A stretch of DNA of 64,000 bases from Wyeomyia smithii (Eukaryota > Arthropoda > Insecta > Diptera > Culicidae), in the NCBI RefSeq assembly GCF_029784165.1, contig NC_073695.1:104960255-105024254 (forward strand). Direction: 5' to 3'. The stretch's first letter is position 1. Every line of letters begins with the position of its first letter. The position numbers and the translations under genes are program-made. Under the pieces are notes generated by a model. The model made no database searches and had not been told where the DNA came from. It saw only the letters and a program-made list of their open reading frames with translations. Below, piece by piece: positions 1 through 10,768 of this stretch.

Positions 1-408
1 ACAATCTAGTCCGGAGGATGTGCGACGACCCGGACATCTGGAACGCGGTCTGTGCGGCCGCCTCTCAGATTGTTCTGGAGCTGCAACGTGTGTGGCGGGT
101 CAACCACCAACACGCCAGTGGTAGCTAATTACCAGTCTCCAGGTAGTTTGCTAGGAGGTTATAAGAGTAAAGAGGGTGCATCACGCACAAAAGCCACTCC
201 CCGACGTAATACTTAACCGTCGTTCCGGGAAGACCAGGGCTGGAGACTGGAGGGGTTTTAGTGGGTCGGGACAGGGATCAGTAGGTGCCTGGGCGAGTGT
301 AACTACCCCAGCATCTCTCCCCTAGTCTCATCCCCACACCCTGAGTTCTCTTCTCAGGTGTCTGTTTGCAGATTTCCCCGCCACCTTTAAAAAAAAAAAA
401 AAAAAAAA
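1..408 (+). mobile_element. 3' end of an R1-like LINE retrotransposon with poly(A) tail
   Basis: The frame starting at base 3 is open to the TAA at 126-128. It reads ...RRMCDDPDIWNAVCAAA... and ends ...HASGS, which resembles the C-terminal tail of ORF2 in R1-clade LINEs, downstream of the zinc-knuckle region. About 260 bases of G/C-rich 3' UTR follow, then a run of about 20 A (389-408). That is the expected layout for the 3' terminus of a target-primed retrotransposon. Only the last 42 codons lie inside the window. The R1 assignment rests on style of sequence, without a search. Confidence 0.6.
3..128 (+). CDS. LINE ORF2 C-terminal fragment (R1-like)
   Basis: The last 41 residues plus stop of a retrotransposon polyprotein; the N-terminal part lies upstream of the window. 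No catalytic motif of endonuclease or reverse transcriptase is contained here. Identification depends on its position directly before a LINE-style 3' UTR and poly(A) tail and on its general likeness to R1-clade C-termini. Confidence 0.5.
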   Translation, partial: NLVRRMCDDPDIWNAVCAAASQIVLELQRVWRVNHQHASGS

Positions 409-409
409 T

Positions 410-1130
410 ACTTGTTACCTCTAAAAACATTCACATACCAAATTTGGTTGTATTTAGTTGTTTGGTTCTCGAGCTGTGCGAAATTCGTGTTTCATTAGTA
501 TGGGACCCCTCCATTGTAGAAGAGGGAGGGGTGTCAAACCATTATGGATATATTTGTTACCCCTAAAAACATCCACCTACCAAATTTGGTTCCCCTCCCT
601 TCCAGAAGAGGGAAGGGTGTCGAATCAACATGGACATATTTGCTACTCCTAAAAACATCCACATGCCAAATTTGGTTCTATTTGCTTGGTTAGTTTTCGA
701 GATGTGCAGAAATTTGTGTTTCATTTGTATGGAACCCCTCCCTTTCAGAAGAGGGAAGGGTGTCGACATGGACATATTTGCTACTCCTAAAAACATCCAC
801 ATGCCAAATTTGGTTCCATTTGCTTGGTTAGTTTTCGAGATGTGCAGAAATTTGTGTTTCATTTGTATGGGACCCCTCCCTTCAAGAAGAGGGAAGGGTG
901 TCGAATCAACATGGACATATTTGTTACTCCTAAAAACGTCTACGTGCCGAATTTGGTTCCATTTGCTTGGTTAGTTTCCGAGATGTGCAGAAATTTGTGT
1001 TTCATTTGTATGGGACCCCTCCCTTGCAGAAGAGGGAGGGGTCTCGAACTATCTTAGTCACCTTTCCTGGCCCCTAAAACCCCTATATACAAAATTTCAC
1101 GCCGATCGGTTCGGTAGTTTCCAAGCCTAT
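410..1130. repeat. Tandem repeat, about 143-bp unit, roughly five copies
   Basis: The phrase CCTAAAAACATCCACATGCC and close variants recur near 419, 561, 646, 785 and 928, and a diverged form occurs near 1071. Spacing is about 142, 85, 139, 143 and 143 bp, so one unit carries an internal deletion. Each unit contains GACCCCTCCCTT followed by AAGAGGGAAGGG, able to form a hairpin. The array runs into a CAGA microsatellite and a short tail of the type that terminates many mosquito interspersed repeats, so it may be the internal array of a transposable element. Open frames through it are by-products of the repeat. Confidence 0.85.
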
Positions 1131-1136
1131 ATGAAT

Positions 1137-1137
1137 C

Positions 1138-1192
<55 letters not shown>
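1137..1192. repeat. (CAGA)n microsatellite, about 14 units
   Basis: An uninterrupted CAGA tetranucleotide run directly follows the 143-bp array. It is followed by GCTGCATTTTTATATG, a common arrangement at the 3' end of mosquito dispersed repeats. Confidence 0.95.
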
Positions 1193-1244
1193 GCTGCATT
1201 TTTATATGTTTAGATGGTTTGGTAGGACGACAGTTTTTTTTATA

Positions 1245-1920
1245 CACGCTCACTCTGGATAACCCAAAACTGAGTCAAAACCTAATCAGTTCCGCTAAAA
1301 CCGTATGTACTCAAAATTGAGTAGAAGTCGTTTTACTCATTTTTGAGTAACACCGAATGTTACAAAAATTGAGTAAATATTACCCATATTATACCTGATG
1401 CGCGATGCGTAAAAGTTACTCATTTTTGACTCAAAAATTAATACTTTAAGCTTCAATGAGAGAATGTCGGAAAAATTATCATTATTGACTCGATATTATT
1501 ATGTTTTGCATTTTAATTGAATTTTATTTCAAAAAGGCTTATTTCCAGAAATTTACCTTTGTTCGCCGAGACTCGGGAGATCTTTGATTTTATTCGCTGT
1601 ATATCCAACCAACGAGTCCTGGTGAAAAAAAAAATTGGCATTAGTTCAAGTCAATTATTTCAAATTATGAACTACCTATCGATAACAACTAATTTCAAAC
1701 ATTTCTATTTCCTCTTTTTTCAGACGGTTTGCTTGGTATGCTGTTTGCTTTTAATTGCGAAAAAAAATAACAAAAACAACACGCAAGCACCAGTTACCCA
1801 ATTTTGAGTAAATTTGCCGCCATGATCAGTTTAATTCTACTCATTTTTTGACGTCTTCGAACAACTGAAAAAAAATGATTAAAATTCAACTCATCCGCTG
1901 AGTAGCCCAGAGTGAGCGTG
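1245..1920. mobile_element. TA-flanked MITE with CACGCTCACTCTGG termini (676 bp)
   Basis: Perfect 14-bp terminal inverted repeats (CACGCTCACTCTGG / CCAGAGTGAGCGTG) are flanked by TA on both sides (1243-1244 and 1921-1922). This is the TA target duplication of Tc1/mariner-type elements. There is no transposase. The interior is studded with short ACTCAAA/TTGAGTA motifs in both orientations, e.g. around 1305-1375 and 1420-1435. Two other TA-flanked MITEs here (52234-53028 and 55903-56803) share this architecture with different motifs. Confidence 0.85.
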
Positions 1921-1958
1921 TAAACAGTTTAACTTCAACTATCGTAGAATTCGCTCTA

Positions 1959-2382
1959 ATTCGCTACAATGACAGTTGGTACACATACATAAGACATACG
2001 TAACACTCAGGAAGTAATCTTCCAAAAAAGTTGGTAAAAAATGAACTACTCGAGCGGTACCACACTCTGAAAAAAAAATCACTGTTTGAGTTGTTTTTGA
2101 AGGCAGTGTACCTGCGCAGCCCTGCATTTGTTTCGTTTCTACTCGAAAAAAGCTTCATTGATTTTGTAAATAACTTTTTGACAGTTTCTTATGGGATTTT
2201 CTTTGGGGCTCGATAACGCCGAGAAAAAGAAAATTCATTTTGTTCATTACTTATCGAGCAGTTTGACAGGACGAGGTACGGAGTACTATGGGGCAACGTG
2301 TACCAGAAAAAAACGCCAGTGTTGCGTATGTCATATGTATGTGGTTGGTATATGGGCGAACTGTCATTGTAGCGATCTCGAG
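1959..2382. mobile_element. Inverted-repeat MITE, family M1, copy 1
   Basis: The ends are imperfect inverted repeats of about 60 bp that share TCGCTACAATGACAGTT and ACATAAGACATACGTAACAC. The core includes TTCTTATGGGATTTTCTTTG and TTGACAGGACGAGGTACGGA. The same core recurs at 3150-3515 (inverted), 3672-4305 and 13925-14200, which defines a dispersed family. No coding capacity for a transposase is seen; the short open frames are not conserved among copies. Confidence 0.75.
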
Positions 2383-2384
2383 CA

Positions 2385-3149
2385 GTTGCAGATCTTTCAG
2401 ATAATATAAAAAAAAAACTGATATAGCTTAACAACCCAATTGTTAATTTTCATTACTAGGCATTATTATTGTTGATTTTTAGTGTCGTTTATTGGTCATG
2501 GCAGAGAACATGCAATACTGAAACTGAGTTTTAGCTGAAACCAGGGAGGGTTTACTGCTGTCAAAATTCATATATGTGTGCGTTATCGAAGATCAACTCT
2601 GGTCCATGAAGTTTGTTGGTCCATGACGTTTGATAGATTACCTATGTGGCAATGAAACTTCATCACTCTTAGCCAAACACAGGTTGCTGCCACAAAATTC
2701 ACGACGCAATGCATTGATAATAAAATTTTTTCGCGATTTCTCAAGTTTTGTTAAAAAAGAACGTTTCAATTCTACTAAATTTAATTTCGATCAAAACGAC
2801 AAAAACCAAAACAACCGGACGCCTTGTTGCCAAATATGTTAGTCACGGTTACACGATAATTGACAGATAGATTCCCCCTGGCTGAAACACAGAGAACATA
2901 CGTTCATTCTATTTTCAAATTTTGTAGTAGACATGACAGCACACGCTCGTGAAAAATAATTAGGTTGTTTAACCACAGAGAACAGACGTTCATCTTCTTT
3001 TCAAAAGATGTGAAAAAACTTGCAACCGTCATTTACCACTAAATGGTAATGCTCCCGCTATGTGGCGCCTCTGTCACTTACAAACACCGCCATGGCATCG
3101 CGCCATGTTTTAAGGGCTAACATCTCAACATATGGGTAAACGAGATAGC
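2385..3149. other. Non-coding spacer between MITE copies
   Basis: AT-rich sequence with no recognisable gene. ACAGAGAACATACGTTCAT (about 2891) and ACAGAGAACAGACGTTCATC (about 2975) are a short imperfect direct repeat, suggesting more fragmentary repeat material. Confidence 0.5.
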
Positions 3150-3515
3150 ATATCACCACATTCATGAGACATACGTAACACTGGCGTTTTTTTCTGGTAC
3201 ACGTTGCCCCATAGTATTCCGTACCTCGCCCTGTCAAACTGCTCGATAAATAATGAACTGAATGAATTTTCTTCTTCTCGGCTTTATCCAGCCCCAAAGA
3301 AATCCCATAATGAACTGTCAAAAAGTTATTTACAAAATCAATGCAGCATTTTTCAACTAGGAACGAGACAAATGCAGGGCTGTGCAGGTACACTGCCTTC
3401 AAAAACAACTCAAACAGTGATGTTATTCACAGTGTGGTACCATTCGTGTAGTTCATTTTGTACCAACTTTTTTGGAAGGTTTCTTCCTGAGTGTATATCT
3501 TATGTATGTGATTTT
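3150..3515. mobile_element. M1 MITE, copy 2 (inverted)
   Basis: It starts near CACATTCATGAGACATACG and ends near GAGTGTATATCTTATGTATG. Its core is the reverse complement of copy 1 (for example GAAATCCCATAATGAACTGT against the family core). It lies head to head with copy 1. No transposase. Confidence 0.7.
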
Positions 3516-3671
3516 ACCGCCTCTTTTCATGCATCTTTATCTTACTGCTGACAGCGGGCACAAATTAATTTGAGCCCAGGACATGAGTTCATTGTCATTC
3601 ACTGTTACTCGGTATAGGGATGCCAATGGCTCGAATCAAACTGTCAAATTCACAGGTGAAACACTGTCAAA

Positions 3672-4305
3672 ACGGTATCACCACATACATAAGACATACG
3701 TAACACTCAGGAAGAAATTTTCGAAAAGATGTTGGTACAAAATTAATTTTTCGAATGGTACCACACTCTGAATGAAATCACTGTTTGAGTCTAGGGGCTA
3801 GACACCTTTACTTTTATGAAAAATATTTCGATGATATTACACGATATTGGTTGATATATTTTGATGTTTATCGTTTATCTGTCAATTGACAACCTCCAAC
3901 GGTAATGTAACGTTTGATGTAACGGCAATGAGCTATGATATAGATAGAGGGGTGCCCGAAAATGCAACGGTAAATACTTTTTAATAAGGAATAATGGTAA
4001 TATTTCGCAATATATTAATAGTGTCTTACCCCTATGTTTGAGTTGTTTTTGAAGGCAGTGTATCTGCGCAGCCCTTAATTTGTCTCGTTCCTCCTCGAAA
4101 AATGCTGCATTGATTTTGTAAATAACTCTTTGACAGTTCCTTATGGGATTTTCTTTGGGGCTCGATAAAGCCGAGAAAAAAAAATTATTTTGTTCATTAT
4201 TTGTCGAGCAGTTGGACAGGACGGGATACGGAGTACTATGGGACAACATTTACCAAAAAAAAAAAACGCCAGTGTTACGTATGTCTTGTGTATGTGATGA
4301 TACCA
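3672..4305. mobile_element. M1 MITE, copy 3, split by a hAT-type MITE
   Basis: Left terminus at CACATACATAAGACATACG (about 3681) and right terminus at CGTATGTCTTGTGTATG (about 4278). Between 3791 and 4035 a second element interrupts the core at GTTTGAGT; removing it restores the family sequence seen in copy 1. Confidence 0.75.
3791..4035. mobile_element. hAT-type MITE with 8-bp TSD GTTTGAGT (245 bp)
   Basis: Termini CTAGGGGCTAGACAC and GTGTCTTACCCCTAT are inverted repeats (13 of 15). They are flanked by GTTTGAGT at 3783-3790 and 4036-4043, the 8-bp duplication expected of hAT transposition. The host sequence is M1 copy 3, whose uninterrupted relative at 2082-2100 reads through the site. It is too short for a transposase, hence non-autonomous. 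Confidence 0.85.
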
Positions 4306-4327
4306 CATATATAAAATGTCGCTTTGC

Positions 4328-4576
4328 CAGAGATGCCAGATGTTTTTGAAAAATGTCTGCAACTGCTCGAAAAACCGGAAAAACCGGAATCGCGTAAGCA
4401 AAAGTCTGTAAAAATCTGCACACATTTTAAGAAAATCTGCGCAAATATAAGGAGACTCTAACAAAAATCTGCAGAGACCGTGAAAAAACTGCAAATATCT
4501 GTAAATCAATAAAAATCTGCACACGGACTCTAAAAATCTGCGTTTTACAGACAAATCTGCACATCTGGTATCTCTG
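4328..4576. mobile_element. hAT-type MITE with CAGAGATGCCAG terminus and 8-bp TSD CGCTTTGC (249 bp)
   Basis: The left end CAGAGATGCCAGATG and the reverse complement of the right end CATCTGGTATCTCTG differ at one position. CGCTTTGC is duplicated exactly at 4320-4327 and 4577-4584. CAGAG termini with 8-bp duplications are typical of hAT elements. The interior repeats AAAATCTGC and AATCTGCACA many times, a subterminal-repeat style seen in hAT MITEs. Confidence 0.9.
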
Positions 4577-4599
4577 CGCTTTGCAAAACGTTGATTTAC

Positions 4600-4737
4600 T
4601 TTGATACCACATACATAAGACATACGTAACACTCGGGAACAAATCTTTCAACAAAGTTGGTCAAAAATGAACTACTCGAATGGTACCAGCCCTTTAGAAA
4701 AAACTCTTATTTGAGTAGTTTTTGAAGGCGTACACCG
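4600..4737. mobile_element. M1 MITE fragment, copy 4
   Basis: It begins with the family terminus CACATACATAAGACATACG (4609 onward), continues through the GAACTACTCGAATGGTACCA block, and breaks off after TTTGAGTAGTTTTTGAAGG, lacking the other half of the element. Confidence 0.65.
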
Positions 4738-5070
4738 CAACTGTCATCCAAACGATAAGTAACGATCCTAAGGAAAAACATCCAACCAACAACTGAACGA
4801 GTTTGCCATTTTGTTTTTGAGTCTCATGAACATTGTTCAATTGAACTTCGCTCCGTTAACACTTGTTAGCTCGAATCTGAATTGCCTTGGTATCTTTTTA
4901 AAAAAAATAATTGGTTGAATAGTACTATTAATCAATAGAATCGTTTATTTGAGTAGTACTGTGAGGATTACACACGAAAAATATAGTAAAAGTACTAAAA
5001 ACTTTTTGGTGTGAAGGCGTAACCACGAGGACGCCATATTGAGTGAATAAGAGGGAGACATAACCACAAA

Positions 5071-6524
5071 ATGGACGAAGTGAAAAAACCGCCGGACCGG
5101 CTGAATTCAATAGATTCACTATCGGACGACGATACAGAATTGAATAATAATGAACTTATGGGAGCAGCCAGCCTTGAAGCACAAAAACAGAACAAACACA
5201 CCAGCAGAAAAAAGATTTTGTGAAGGTGGCTTACTCAGACGCAGACACAGGTCCCTACCGAATTTTAATTGAGCTACGTAATAACGATGGAATTCAAAGA
5301 GTGAACAAATTCGCGGTTGGATCCACGCTGAGAAAAATGGAATAATTCAAAAACTACATAGTGGACATGAAACAAGTAGGACGGAACCGTATAATGGTGT
5401 TTGTAAGCAGTTACATGAAGGCGAACGCCTTAGTTGATGAGATAAATAATTGTGGCACATGCAGCTACAAAGCATACGTACCTCTACATCTAGTTACCAC
5501 TACGGGAATAGTGGATGGTGTTCCAGTTGACATATCTGAAGATGAAATTATGGGAGACATCATGTGTGAAGTTCCAATAATCAGCGTGAAGCGGCTCAAC
5601 AGATTTGTAGATGGCGTAAAAATTCCAGCGAACCGCATCAGCATTAGGTTCAGAGCAAACACCTTACTAGATCGAATCCGATTGTTCTGTTGTTGCAGTA
5701 AAGTAAGGCCCTTTACTCAAAAGCTAATAGCTTGTGGTAAATGCCTTCGTTTCAATCACCGTGAAACTGAATGCAGAGGAGACCGTAGATGCAGAAAATG
5801 CGCCGGTCAACATGAAACTGAAGAGGGCTTCAACCAGTGTACTAACAAGGCAAAATGTGCCCATTGTAAGTCAGAAGATCACACAATGCCAAATGAAAAT
5901 TACCCAAAAAAGCTCAGGCAAAAAACCATTAAATTGCGAATGGCTAAATCAGCCATAACATATGCTGAAGCCAAAGAATGTTTTCCCTTACGAACAAAAA
6001 ATTCATTCTCACCACTGGAGAATATTCTTGACTTTCCAAAACTAGAAGAATCGTACGCATCGACGCAACATGGAGAATCACTGCGAGAGCAATGGCGACG
6101 AACGAACAAGGAGAGAGAGAAAATAAAACCGGCGATCATCACTTATTCCGATCAAAGAAAAAAGCAAGGAACAAAAAGGCAGCGCAAAGACGAAGAACAA
6201 AATGTAATAACAAACGCAATGCAAACTACAAATGTACGGAACCAAATAATCAGCAGTAACGATCTCCCTGGTAAGGTTGGTGCGGCCTTCAGTAGCCAAG
6301 ACAGTAGAACCGATAGTAAAACATGGGAAAATATGGTGAATGAGGCACGTAATGCCGCTGAAATGACGGCAAACCAAAATATTAAAACCAAAATGATGAG
6401 CTTTTACACTGATTTTTTGAACCAGTTGAGAAACCATGAAGAAATCAAAAGCAAATTCAAATATTGTACACAAAAACATTTTAAACTAGCGAATTCGGTA
6501 ATAGAAACTACAAAGGACAAATAA
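5071..6524 (+). pseudogene. LINE ORF1 (gag-like, CCHC zinc knuckles), broken
   Basis: The nucleic-acid-binding protein of an I-clade LINE. An ATG at 5071 opens a frame rich in acidic residues (SDDDTELNNNE). The frame shifts near 5205 and meets an in-frame TAA at 5343-5345. The rest, from 5361, is an open 387-codon frame. Cysteine clusters lie at about residues 126-171 of that frame (CGKCLRFNHRETEC, CRKCAGQH, CAHCKSEDH), the usual knuckle region. The C-terminal part is Lys/Arg- and Asn-rich. The first half of the LINE ORF1 is thus recognisable but not translatable as one protein. Confidence 0.75.
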
Positions 6525-6605
6525 AAATAAAACTAAATTTAATAAAATAAAACAGAAAATCAAATCAAGGTAGCTCTGAAAGTCAAATTATTACAAACAG
6601 TCACA

Positions 6606-9600
6606 GTGAATCCACTAAAAATTATGCAATGCAACATACAAAGTTTAGAGAAACACAAAGCAGAATTAAATAGAACCCTCATCGAAGGGAGCTACGATAT
6701 CGCTATATTGTCGGAAACATGGACAAAATCAAATTTGGAACTAAGCAATCGATACAAACTTCCACGTTACCATTTGATAGCAACATCACGAGATGACAAC
6801 TATGGAGGAGCTGCAATCATGTTGAAGAACGATTTCAACTATTTGCCAATACCATTTCCAGCTACATCAAACTCGACACAAGTGTGTGGAATAAAAATAT
6901 GCTCTTTAGACGTCATAGTAGTATCGATATATATTTAGCCGGATATTCAAACAAAAACCTTTGAAGACGACATAAACAAAATCTTAACATCCTTGAACGG
7001 ACACAGAAAAGTGTTTTTAGCAGGAGATGTTAATGCACATCACTATGCGTGGGGTAACGAAAAGTGCGACCGGAAAGGATACCTCCTAACAGAAACGATC
7101 AATAACAGCAAATTTCTAATTATAAACGATGGTTCAAGTACATTCGTACCAATTCAAATAAACAAAAAAGCAACTGCTATAGACATCACATTATGTACAC
7201 CGGAACTGTACACCGACATCAAATGGAATGTTCTCGATTACAGTGTAGGGTCTCATCACATGGTCATTGAAATAGTTTTACAATCAATATTTTCAAACAA
7301 AAACAAATACTTCTACAATAAAAAAAAGATTTGCGAAGCCATGGCTGAGCTCGACCCGGAAGTAATTAAGAAAGTAGCGGATCTGATACCTGAGGTAAAG
7401 AAAACCTGTAAAGCAAATAGGCAAAAAGACACCAAAGTACCTAAACGTTGGTGGACAGAAGAGGTAGAAAAGGCTTGAACAAATAAAACAGAAGCGAGAA
7501 GAACATTCAACAGAATATCAAGCCAAAGCAATTTAATAGAATTTAAAAAACAAGCCGCTATATTCCAAAGGGTTAAAAGAGAAGAAATTAGAAACAAGTT
7601 AAACGATTTTCAAAATCAGATTAACCCATTTGGCAGTTCCAGGGAGCTATGGGGAAAAATAGGTAGACTAACAGGAAAACGGTTTAAAAGAAAGGAGAAC
7701 AACGTGATGTTTGACGATAAAAATGCTGCAGAGGAATTTTTAGATGCACACTTTGGACCACATGATCCGCAACAGTGGATAGAGCCTATATCGTGGACTA
7801 CAGGTGATATAATGGATGAAACTAAATGGAACAACATACTGTCAGCGAAAAAAAAATCATCGGCTCCGGGAGGAGACCAGATTTCCTATGAGATGCTGCG
7901 TAAACTGAACCCAGACGTTGTTAAAAACATCATAAAAGACTTGAATGAAATGTGAAAAAGAGGATATTCAGAAGACGCATTAAAATTGATTCGGATTGTG
8001 GCAATACCAAAACCCGGTCGAGACCAAACAACGCCTTCAGGAAAGAGGCCAATCAGTTTGGTACCTACGATAACAAAAGTAATGAATACTGCGGTCCTCG
8101 AAAGACTTCAGACGTTCATAGAGGAGAAAAAAACTCTACCAGACACATCATTCGGTTTCAGAAAGGGACTCTCGACAAATACATGTCTTCAATTTATAAT
8201 AAATACGGTGAAAAAACTCAAGCGAGAAAAACTGAAGGTAGCCTTAATATGTGTTGACTTAAGCAACGCCTTCAATGCAGTCAAAACAAACACTCTAAGC
8301 GACATACTAGCGGATTTGAACGTTCCTGGAGATTTAAGCACATGGATAGTAAACTTTTTTCAGAACCGAAGAATAAATATGCAAATCCGAGACTCGACGA
8401 TTTCAAGGACTGTACAAAATGGGCTTCCACAAGGTGACATACTTTCGCCGACTTTGTTTAACCTTTACACTAGCAATCTTCACAAAATAACAACGATGAC
8501 GTCATACTGGTGCAGTTCGCCGATGATTTTGGTGTGCTGGTAAAGGGAAAGACATTAGAGCAGTTAAACACCACAGCACAAAATTTTATGGACGAATTCG
8601 TAGAAGCAGCAAGCGCCCTAAATTTTACTATCAATGCCGAGAAAACCACAGGCATTGTATTTCATAATAGTGATAACCAACTAGCAATACAAATAAACGG
8701 AGTTCAGCTAGAAACAGTGAGAGTACATCGTCACCTAGGGATACAGATTGACAGTTTTTTAAGTTTTGGTGCAAATACCAGAGAAGTTGCAAGAAAGATT
8801 AATGACCGACTCAATATGCTAAAAATTATCAGTGGGATTACAACCGGATCACACCCTCAAACTATGGCTAACGTATGTAATGCTTTGGTGAGAAGTCTTT
8901 TAGAATATGGCTGTACAGTTCAAAACAACGCCAGTAAGACCAACAAAAAGAAACTGGGAGCGGTGAATAATCAATGCTTGAGAAGAATAACAGGTTGCAC
9001 AAAAAGCACCCCCCTCAACGCCCTAAAAACGTTGGCTGGGCAGCATCCGTTGAATCTAAGACAGGAATACGTAGCAAACAAAGAAATAGCTAGATCTATT
9101 AGTAGACAAAACATAATAGCCACTCAATTTAAAGGATTAGTAACTTCGAATGTTTTAGAAATATCCAAATACAGTTACCAAGAGGAAATATACTTGAGAA
9201 ACAAAAATATATTCGACGGCATTATACCGTACATTAAATTTCAGCAGGTGACGGTAGAAATTTATCCCTCTCTAGAAGGATTAAGCACGGAAAAAAAGAA
9301 AACAACCCCTTTAAATTGAAACAATTGGTCCTTTTCACAATGAATAACCAATTCCGCAACCGTAAAAGCATATTTACTGACGCCTCCAAAGAAGGAACAA
9401 GATGTGCTATGGGAATTTACCTGGAATATTGTAGAAAAAAATACTATTACAGATTAGAGCAAGAAGCGAGCATCACATCAGCGGAACTAACGGCAATCCG
9501 ACAAGCCTTAGATTTCGTCCAACAGTTGGAGATACACGATTGCGTTGTATACACAGATTCAAAATCGGCTTGTACGATGTTGGAAGACACAAAAAAAATC
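6606..9600 (+). pseudogene. LINE ORF2: endonuclease, reverse transcriptase, N-terminal half of RNase H
   Basis: The APE-type endonuclease starts at 6606 (KIMQCNIQSLEKHKAEL, then SETWT) and continues past the in-frame TAG at 6936 (AGDVNAHHYAWG, near 7020). Reverse transcriptase motifs follow: SAPGGDQISYEML (about 7860), FGFRKGLSTNTCLQF (about 8150), NGLPQGDILSP (about 8418) and QFADDFGVL (about 8511, the catalytic YxDD-type box as FADD). A deletion near 8485 shifts the frame just before FADD. RNase H begins at FTDASKEG (about 9376), with SAELTAI and YTDSKSA. It breaks off at 9600 in the middle of the domain and resumes at 10480. Stops at 6936, 7476 and 7953 confirm inactivity. Confidence 0.85.
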
Positions 9601-10480
9601 ACAGGAGGGTTGTGTGCAAAGCCACGACCGCAAGGTTGAAGTAGAATACTTTTACAAGGAAGATAACCCGGCTGTTTGCGTGTCAGTCATTTTGAAATCG
9701 GATTGGTTTCGTATATACCGCTTGTTAAGCACAGTATCAACAAATGGTAATAAACATCACACTGCTGTGTATTTGCAGCAGCATAAAACCTCAGTTGCGG
9801 TTTATTAATAACGATTCATTATGCTCTTCCAAAAACATTTTGTAGCCTTGAAAAAGGTCGATTGCTGCAATTGCAATATTCATTCAATTATTGCATAAAT
9901 GCTTCATGGTCAGATATACCCGCTGCAACTGCTACGCTAATCGTAGCCATGCCACAGTTGTGGCCGCTATACGCTGCCATTGGTATCCGCTGTCCCTGCA
10001 TCAACTAGTGCGCCATCCATTGCTCCGTCGCTATCCGCTATCGCTGGTATCCACTGCACTGCCACAGCTAAGGGATGACTGCTGTTGTCGCTGTCTAGAA
10101 CTATTATAAGCGGCTTCGGCTGAAACAGGCTCTTATATAGGCCAAACAGCATATTTTCAATTGCAAGGTATATGATTCTGTCGACCGTGCTTGGGAAGCA
10201 ATCATGTAACGACCAATCAGAGGTCGAATTTTGCGTTTTGACAAGGCTTGACTATTTTCAATAGTACAATAGTTTGAATCATAAAATTACAATCATCTTC
10301 ATTTGGGATGAATCTTAGAAGATTTTCCAATCTACTGCTGCAAGAACGAAGGAAATCCATCGAATACTAACCGATTTATTAGCATTTGAAATTGGACATA
10401 TTTTTAACTTTTTCGGTTTTAGATTTTCATTTTACATCCCTATGTAGCCGAACTTCCTGAGAGAAGTATTCTACTTCAAA
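9598..10480 (-). mobile_element. Helitron-like (HINE-type) element H1, copy A
   Basis: The left end reads AATCACAGGAGGGTTGTG, with a GGTTGTG/CACGACC hairpin, then the inverted repeat GAAGTAGAATACTT. The right end is AGTATTCTACTTC directly before an A run. Between them lie a diverged minisatellite (about 9900-10080: CCACAGTTGTGGCCGCTAT and related), a TATA box on the minus strand (CTATATAAGAGCC, complement of about 10131-10143) and a CCAATCAGAGGTCG motif (10211). It interrupts the RNase H domain of the surrounding LINE between ...EDTKK and NEKAGP..., giving firm boundaries within an A run. No clear target duplication is seen. Orientation is given by the TATA box. Confidence 0.7.
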
Positions 10481-10768
10481 ATGAAAAAGCGGGGCCAACA
10501 ATGCTGGTCGAAATCCTTCAGATAGCTCATCGTTACAAAGTTGCTTTCCAGTGGGTTCCAAGCCATGGAAACGAAGTAGCGGACGAATTGGCCAAACTCT
10601 TTCCGATGAAGCACCAATTTACGAAAATGGATTATTTTTAAAAGATGCACTATACCGATTTAAAAAGCAAACCGAGCTGGATTCCAACGAATGGTACCAA
10701 GATTACTCCAAGGAAAAAGGCAAACGATTCCACGAAATCTGTCCTGAATTTACGACGAAGCCTTGGTA
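10481..10768 (+). pseudogene. LINE ORF2 continuation: C-terminal half of RNase H and following domain
   Basis: The frame resumes as NEKAGPTMLVEILQIA, then VAFQWVPSHGNEVADELAK (the last RNase H motif, with the conserved His and Asp). After a further one-base shift it continues to GKRFHEICPEFTTKPWY, which matches the post-RNase H linker of I-clade LINEs (compare HSIIPKVSTNPWFKG in the LINE at 36465-42222). It joins the segment before 9600 once the H1 element is disregarded. Confidence 0.8.

Larger units (their letters stand above)
4800..10768 (+). mobile_element. Degenerate I-clade LINE with RNase H, interrupted by a Helitron-like element
   Basis: ORF1 with zinc knuckles (5071-6524) is followed by ORF2 carrying endonuclease, reverse transcriptase and RNase H. 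The RNase H domain is split by an insertion at 9598-10480. The normal 3' end is missing: the ORF2 sequence stops around 10768, just after the post-RNase H motif ending KPWY, where a CRAL-TRIO gene fragment begins. The LINE is dead: ORF2 has in-frame stops at 6936, 7476 and 7953 and frameshifts near 8485 and 9310. The exact 5' boundary is uncertain. The presence of RNase H and the ORF1 knuckles favour the I clade. Confidence 0.75.

Noticed and set aside
410..1130. CRISPR-like regularity of the 143-bp units
   Set aside because: The units are contiguous tandem copies without distinct spacers, in a eukaryotic genome.
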